This document shows, one piece after another, positions 61,117-64,000 of a stretch of DNA of 64,000 nt. Source of the stretch: an uncultured Chryseobacterium sp. (GTDB taxonomy: Bacteria > Bacteroidota > Bacteroidia > Flavobacteriales > Weeksellaceae); contig CAJYGB010000008.1 in the NCBI GenBank assembly GCA_913774355.1, positions 1-64,000 on the forward strand. Direction: 5' to 3'. The position numbers were made by a program, and so were the translations under genes. Numbering within the stretch: position 1 is the stretch's first letter; each line of letters starts with the position of its first letter. The notes under the pieces are model-generated. The model searched no databases. It was given only the letters and a program-made list of their open reading frames with translations, and had not been told where the DNA came from.

Positions 61117-62835
61117 ATGTTTAGGAAATTAACTACTTTCAGATCGAGAAAAATTATTCATTATTCATTGCTTGTCTGCATCCTGCTCATACAGCTTCTT
61201 ATTGCAGCTTTTTTTTACAATGAATTCTTGTCCAGGAAAAATCTTGCTTTCTTTGAAAAGCAGCTGAAAGAGATTAATACACTCGGAACTCTTACAGACA
61301 GCTCCCGTAAGGAACTTCTCAATGCACAGAACTGCTTCCAGAATTATATTATTTATGAAGATGAAAAGTATCTGAACGACTATTTCGTATCCCTCCACAA
61401 GCTGGGGAAAAACCTTGAAGGCATAAATAACTACGGATCGAAATATCCAAGATTGAAAAACATTTTATCTTTACAGAAAAGCGATTCATTAGAGATTAAA
61501 AAATTACAATCGCTGATCGACTCTACGTATGAATATTCATCGAAATCCAATTTAAAAACACAGAATAATTTTCCGAAACTGGAAAAATTCAATGCAGATT
61601 ATAATTTTGACCGGTTTAATATCGAAACAAAAACCTTTTCCGATACAGTAAAGAAAAAAGGACTGTTCGGCCGTCTGGGAGATGCCATTTCCGGAAAGGA
61701 AAGTGTACGCAAAGACAGTACGGTGGTTACGGTAAAGCAGGGAAAGGTTCCCGTATCCAGGGAGATAAAGGCAGAGGTGGACAGCATTATGAACCAGGCG
61801 ACGAACCATTATACAGGACAGATCCGGAAAATACAGGTGAAAGTCATCGAAAAGCATAATAATGAAGGTAGGTTTTACAGGATTTTCAGTAAGCTTTTAA
61901 TGTACAGCAACGGGCTGATGAATATTTACGATGTCGCCATCAAGGAGTCTAAAAATGATCTTCAGAAAGAATATGACAAGCACAATTCTGAAAGCAACAG
62001 GATCAGGACCTATCTCATCTTTGGTGCCATTATTCTGATGTTCGTCGTATCGATCCTGATTATGTTCCTCACGCGGATTGCCTTTGTTTATGAAAAGCGG
62101 CTGAATTCAGCCAATCAACAGATCCGTGAAAACCTGAATTTTAAAAACAGGATTTTGGGGATGCTGAGCCATGAACTTAGATCCCCACTGAAAATTATAG
62201 GCCTTTTCATCAAGAGGATCAATAAAAAGACGGATGACGACCAGATCAAAGAATATCTGAAGTCGATCAGCTTTACCAACGACAGTCTTCTTATACAGGC
62301 CAACCAGATCCTGGAATATACCAGGAACCAGGCTGTTGAAAATAAGCTGGTTCCCGTAGCGTTTAATCTTCAGGATGAAATTACCTCCATCCTTACTTCT
62401 ATTGAACCGTATATAGAAACAAGAAATAACAAATTTGTGATCCACAAGAATCTGGATCCGGATCTTTCAGTCTATTCCGATAATAAAAAAATCAACCAGA
62501 TTTTCATGAATATTCTGGGGAATGCCAATAAGTTTACGGAAAACGGACAGATCACCGTTGCTGTAAGTACAGAACGGTTGGACGACAATACGGTTTCTAT
62601 GACGACAAAAATATCCGATAACGGAGCAGGAATTTCAAAACATGATCTTGAAAGGATCTTTGAACCTTATTACCAGGGCGTATTGTCGGAAGACGTAGAA
62701 AACCTTGGGGCCGGGCTCGGATTAAGCCTCTGTAAAGAAATAGTGGAGTTGTATTCGGGGCATATCGAAGTAGAAAGCGAACAGGGGAAAGGAACAACGG
62801 TAACTTTCACGGTTAATTTAAATCTTATAAAATGA
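61117..62835 (+). CDS. Membrane sensor histidine kinase with large extracytoplasmic domain
   Basis: 572 aa. Membrane helices at about 14-35 and 295-320 (TYLIFGAIILMFVVSILIMF) enclose a predicted helical sensor of about 260 residues with coiled-coil character (LAFFEKQLKEINTLGTLTDS) and an internal KGKVPVSREIK stretch. The kinase core has His352 in MLSHELRSPLKIIG, N box NILGNANKFTENG, G1 DNGAGIS and G2 GAGLGLSLCKEIVELYSG. The gene overlaps the regulator by 4 nt (ATGA). Signal not known; the helical sensor recalls stress or cell-surface kinases. Confidence 0.93.
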   Translation: MFRKLTTFRSRKIIHYSLLVCILLIQLLIAAFFYNEFLSRKNLAFFEKQLKEINTLGTLTDSSRKELLNAQNCFQNYIIYEDEKYLNDYFVSLHKLGKNLEGINNYGSKYPRLKNILSLQKSDSLEIKKLQSLIDSTYEYSSKSNLKTQNNFPKLEKFNADYNFDRFNIETKTFSDTVKKKGLFGRLGDAISGKESVRKDSTVVTVKQGKVPVSREIKAEVDSIMNQATNHYTGQIRKIQVKVIEKHNNEGRFYRIFSKLLMYSNGLMNIYDVAIKESKNDLQKEYDKHNSESNRIRTYLIFGAIILMFVVSILIMFLTRIAFVYEKRLNSANQQIRENLNFKNRILGMLSHELRSPLKIIGLFIKRINKKTDDDQIKEYLKSISFTNDSLLIQANQILEYTRNQAVENKLVPVAFNLQDEITSILTSIEPYIETRNNKFVIHKNLDPDLSVYSDNKKINQIFMNILGNANKFTENGQITVAVSTERLDDNTVSMTTKISDNGAGISKHDLERIFEPYYQGVLSEDVENLGAGLGLSLCKEIVELYSGHIEVESEQGKGTTVTFTVNLNLIK

Positions 62836-63476
62836 TTCAGCCAGATCAAAAAATAATCCGTTTCTTATTGGCAGATGACCATAGCCTTATACGGCAGGGC
62901 CTCGTTTTTGTTTTGGAGGATATTGATATGGAATATGAAGTTTTTCAGGCCTCCAGCGTACAGCAGACTTTGGAATTCATTACCAGCCATCCTGTAGATA
63001 TTGCAATTATCGATGCCCATTTCCCGGATGGGAACAGCCTATCCATAATTCCTGAGCTGAAACGGCTCAGGCCTGAAATCAGGATTCTTATTTTTACGGG
63101 AATTGAGGAAGATGTGCATGCCTTAAAATTCATTAACGCCGGAGTGAACGGATTTCTGAGCAAACTGAATGAAGAGGATGAAATAAGGCGGGCCATTCTT
63201 AAAATAATTACACATGGTGAATATATATCGCCTAAAACCCAGGCTTTACTGATGAACTCACTGCATAACCGCAACCTGATCAGCCCTTTTTTATCCCTTA
63301 CGGAGAGGGAGTTTCAGATTGCTGAAATGTATGCGGAAGGACTGGGCAACCTTGAAATTGCCAACAGGCTGGATATTAAACAAAATACGGTAAGTACCAT
63401 TAAAAAAAGGATTTTTGACAAACTCAGAATAAACAATCTGGTTGAATTGATCGAGCTTTACAAGAATCACTGTTGA
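62832..63476 (+). CDS. LuxR/NarL-type response regulator
   Basis: 214 aa. Receiver: acidic pair in LLADDHSLIRQG, phosphorylated Asp61 in AIIDAHFPDGNSLS, Lys111 in NGFLSKLN. The C-terminal four-helix LuxR DNA-binding domain spans about 150-210 (LSLTEREFQIAEMYAEGLGN, LEIANRLDIKQNTVSTIKKR, IFDKLRINNLVELIEL). Translationally coupled to the kinase. The gene-poor tail downstream holds a palindrome and a promoter that could be its targets; that link is inference. Confidence 0.95.
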   Translation: MIQPDQKIIRFLLADDHSLIRQGLVFVLEDIDMEYEVFQASSVQQTLEFITSHPVDIAIIDAHFPDGNSLSIIPELKRLRPEIRILIFTGIEEDVHALKFINAGVNGFLSKLNEEDEIRRAILKIITHGEYISPKTQALLMNSLHNRNLISPFLSLTEREFQIAEMYAEGLGNLEIANRLDIKQNTVSTIKKRIFDKLRINNLVELIELYKNHC

Positions 63477-63633
63477 CCGGCAATAATTTTCATGCTTGTT
63501 GGAAAATAGCTTTGTATCGTTAATGATCCGCTAAAAATTATGGTTATTAAAAGCATTTGGCAGCTTCCGAATTTTACTGCAGCGTTTTTCCAGTCCTAAA
63601 ACAGGCATCCTTCTCCCTCTAAACCTTAATTTT

Positions 63634-63653
63634 TTGTAGATAAATATCTACAA
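63634..63653. promoter_or_regulatory. Perfect palindrome TTGTAGAT-AAAT-ATCTACAA
   Basis: Two 8-bp arms with a 4-nt spacer, about 53 nt upstream of the -7 box of the tail promoter and 157 nt past the LuxR regulator stop. A candidate operator; no T tract, so not a terminator. Region 63477-63633 shows no gene. Confidence 0.45.
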
Positions 63654-63687
63654 TGCCGGCGATATATATCTAAATGATTTATAGTGG

Positions 63688-63714
63688 TTGTAACTTGCTG
63701 GTAAAGTATCTTTG
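63688..63714 (+). promoter_or_regulatory. Promoter in the gene-poor tail
   Basis: TTG (63688-63690), 16 nt, then the exact -7 box TATCTTTG (63707-63714). No long open frame follows, only a strong terminator about 200 nt on. Confidence 0.5.
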
Positions 63715-63720
63715 TAAAAG

Positions 63721-63943
63721 AATAATAAACAATTATTAACCTATATCCAAAGGTCTTTGATTCCGGACACAAATGATGATTCCTATACGGGACCAGAGAC
63801 TGAAACACACAAATGATTATATCTTATTGCAGGTCGAAAGATCTTCCGGTAGGATAATTTAAAGGGGGAGATATAATGAAGGGGCCTAAAAAAACACAAG
63901 TAATGAAAACAAGCCTCCGGAGCGTTCCGGAGGCTTTGTTTTT
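63721..63943 (+). ncRNA. Candidate small RNA or short-peptide transcript
   Basis: Bounded by the promoter ending at 63714 and the terminator at 63910-63943, about 220 nt. It contains two tiny frames: 29 codons at 63773-63862 and one from ATG 63876 with a rare strong ribosome site (GGGGGAG, 63864-63870). The second frame would run through the terminator to 63998. Neither peptide is recognised. It could be a regulatory RNA, a peptide gene or the leader of a gene beyond the window. Confidence 0.3.
63910..63943 (+). terminator. Strong terminator near the right edge
   Basis: AAGCCTCCGGA (63911-63921) pairs perfectly with TCCGGAGGCTT (63926-63936) around GCGT, followed by TGTTTTT. No standard gene lies directly upstream. 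Confidence 0.8.
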
Positions 63944-64000
63944 AATTGCTGACCTTAGAAACAAAACGCAATTAAAAACATATATAAAAACCTGTTAATA

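Overview
The window reads as chromosomal DNA of a Bacteroidota bacterium, most likely a flavobacterium of the Chryseobacterium type. Evidence: a complete gldK-gldL-gldM-gldN gliding/type IX secretion core, DUF4270 and GLPGLI-like proteins, TamB, split transketolase, many lipoproteins with MKK-type signal peptides, AT-rich spacers, few Shine-Dalgarno sequences, and many upstream copies of the Bacteroidota -7 promoter box TAnnTTTG. The genus is an inference from sequence style; no search was run.

Layout. 1-12900: end of a tRNA-Lys gene, panC (-), then a rightward run: GT5-like protein, DUF4270 lipoprotein, glmS, gldKLMN, a FAD oxidoreductase and a SemiSWEET-type transporter; two small lipoproteins (META family and unknown) run left. 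12900-20000: an AT-rich spacer, a small membrane protein and a three-gene RND efflux operon (adaptor, pump, TolC-like channel). 20000-26200: a TPR/AraC-type membrane regulator, a stop-interrupted small gene, an M20 peptidase, a spacer with a MITE-like element and a dispersed repeat, two unknown proteins and tRNA-Ser. 26200-38000: ansA, trmH with two unknown genes, the tsaD-unknown-rsmE operon, a very large tamB whose start codon lies 4 bp from that of tsaD, an Lrp/AsnC regulator and an outer-membrane barrel. 38100-46000: split transketolase, an SSS symporter, a pirin-flavin reductase-OsmC-GNAT operon and a DHA2 efflux pump. 46100-52400: a secreted unknown protein, asnB, a peptide-N-glycosidase F-like secreted protein and an RsmB/NOP methyltransferase. 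52600-57850: yjdM, then a response regulator, histidine kinase, porin and 2-oxoglutarate permease (KgtP-like) that look like one sensing-and-uptake module. 58200-64000: an orphan ABC ATPase, a YceI lipoprotein, pheS, and a second two-component pair (LuxR type) followed by a gene-poor tail with a good promoter, a palindrome and a strong terminator.

Most of the window is core genome. No prophage, CRISPR array, restriction system or intact insertion sequence was seen. The more unusual items are the PNGase F-like protein with a GLPGLI-like front half, the GT5-like protein lacking its substrate motif, the 4-bp divergent tsaD/tamB start arrangement with a -7 box inside tamB, terminators that abut or overlap the next gene's start region, a composition shift across gldM-gldN, several repeat families at 3' ends of genes, and two candidate small transcripts (near 49300 and 63720-63943). 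Promoters, terminators and repeats were called by eye; GC counts quoted were made by hand.
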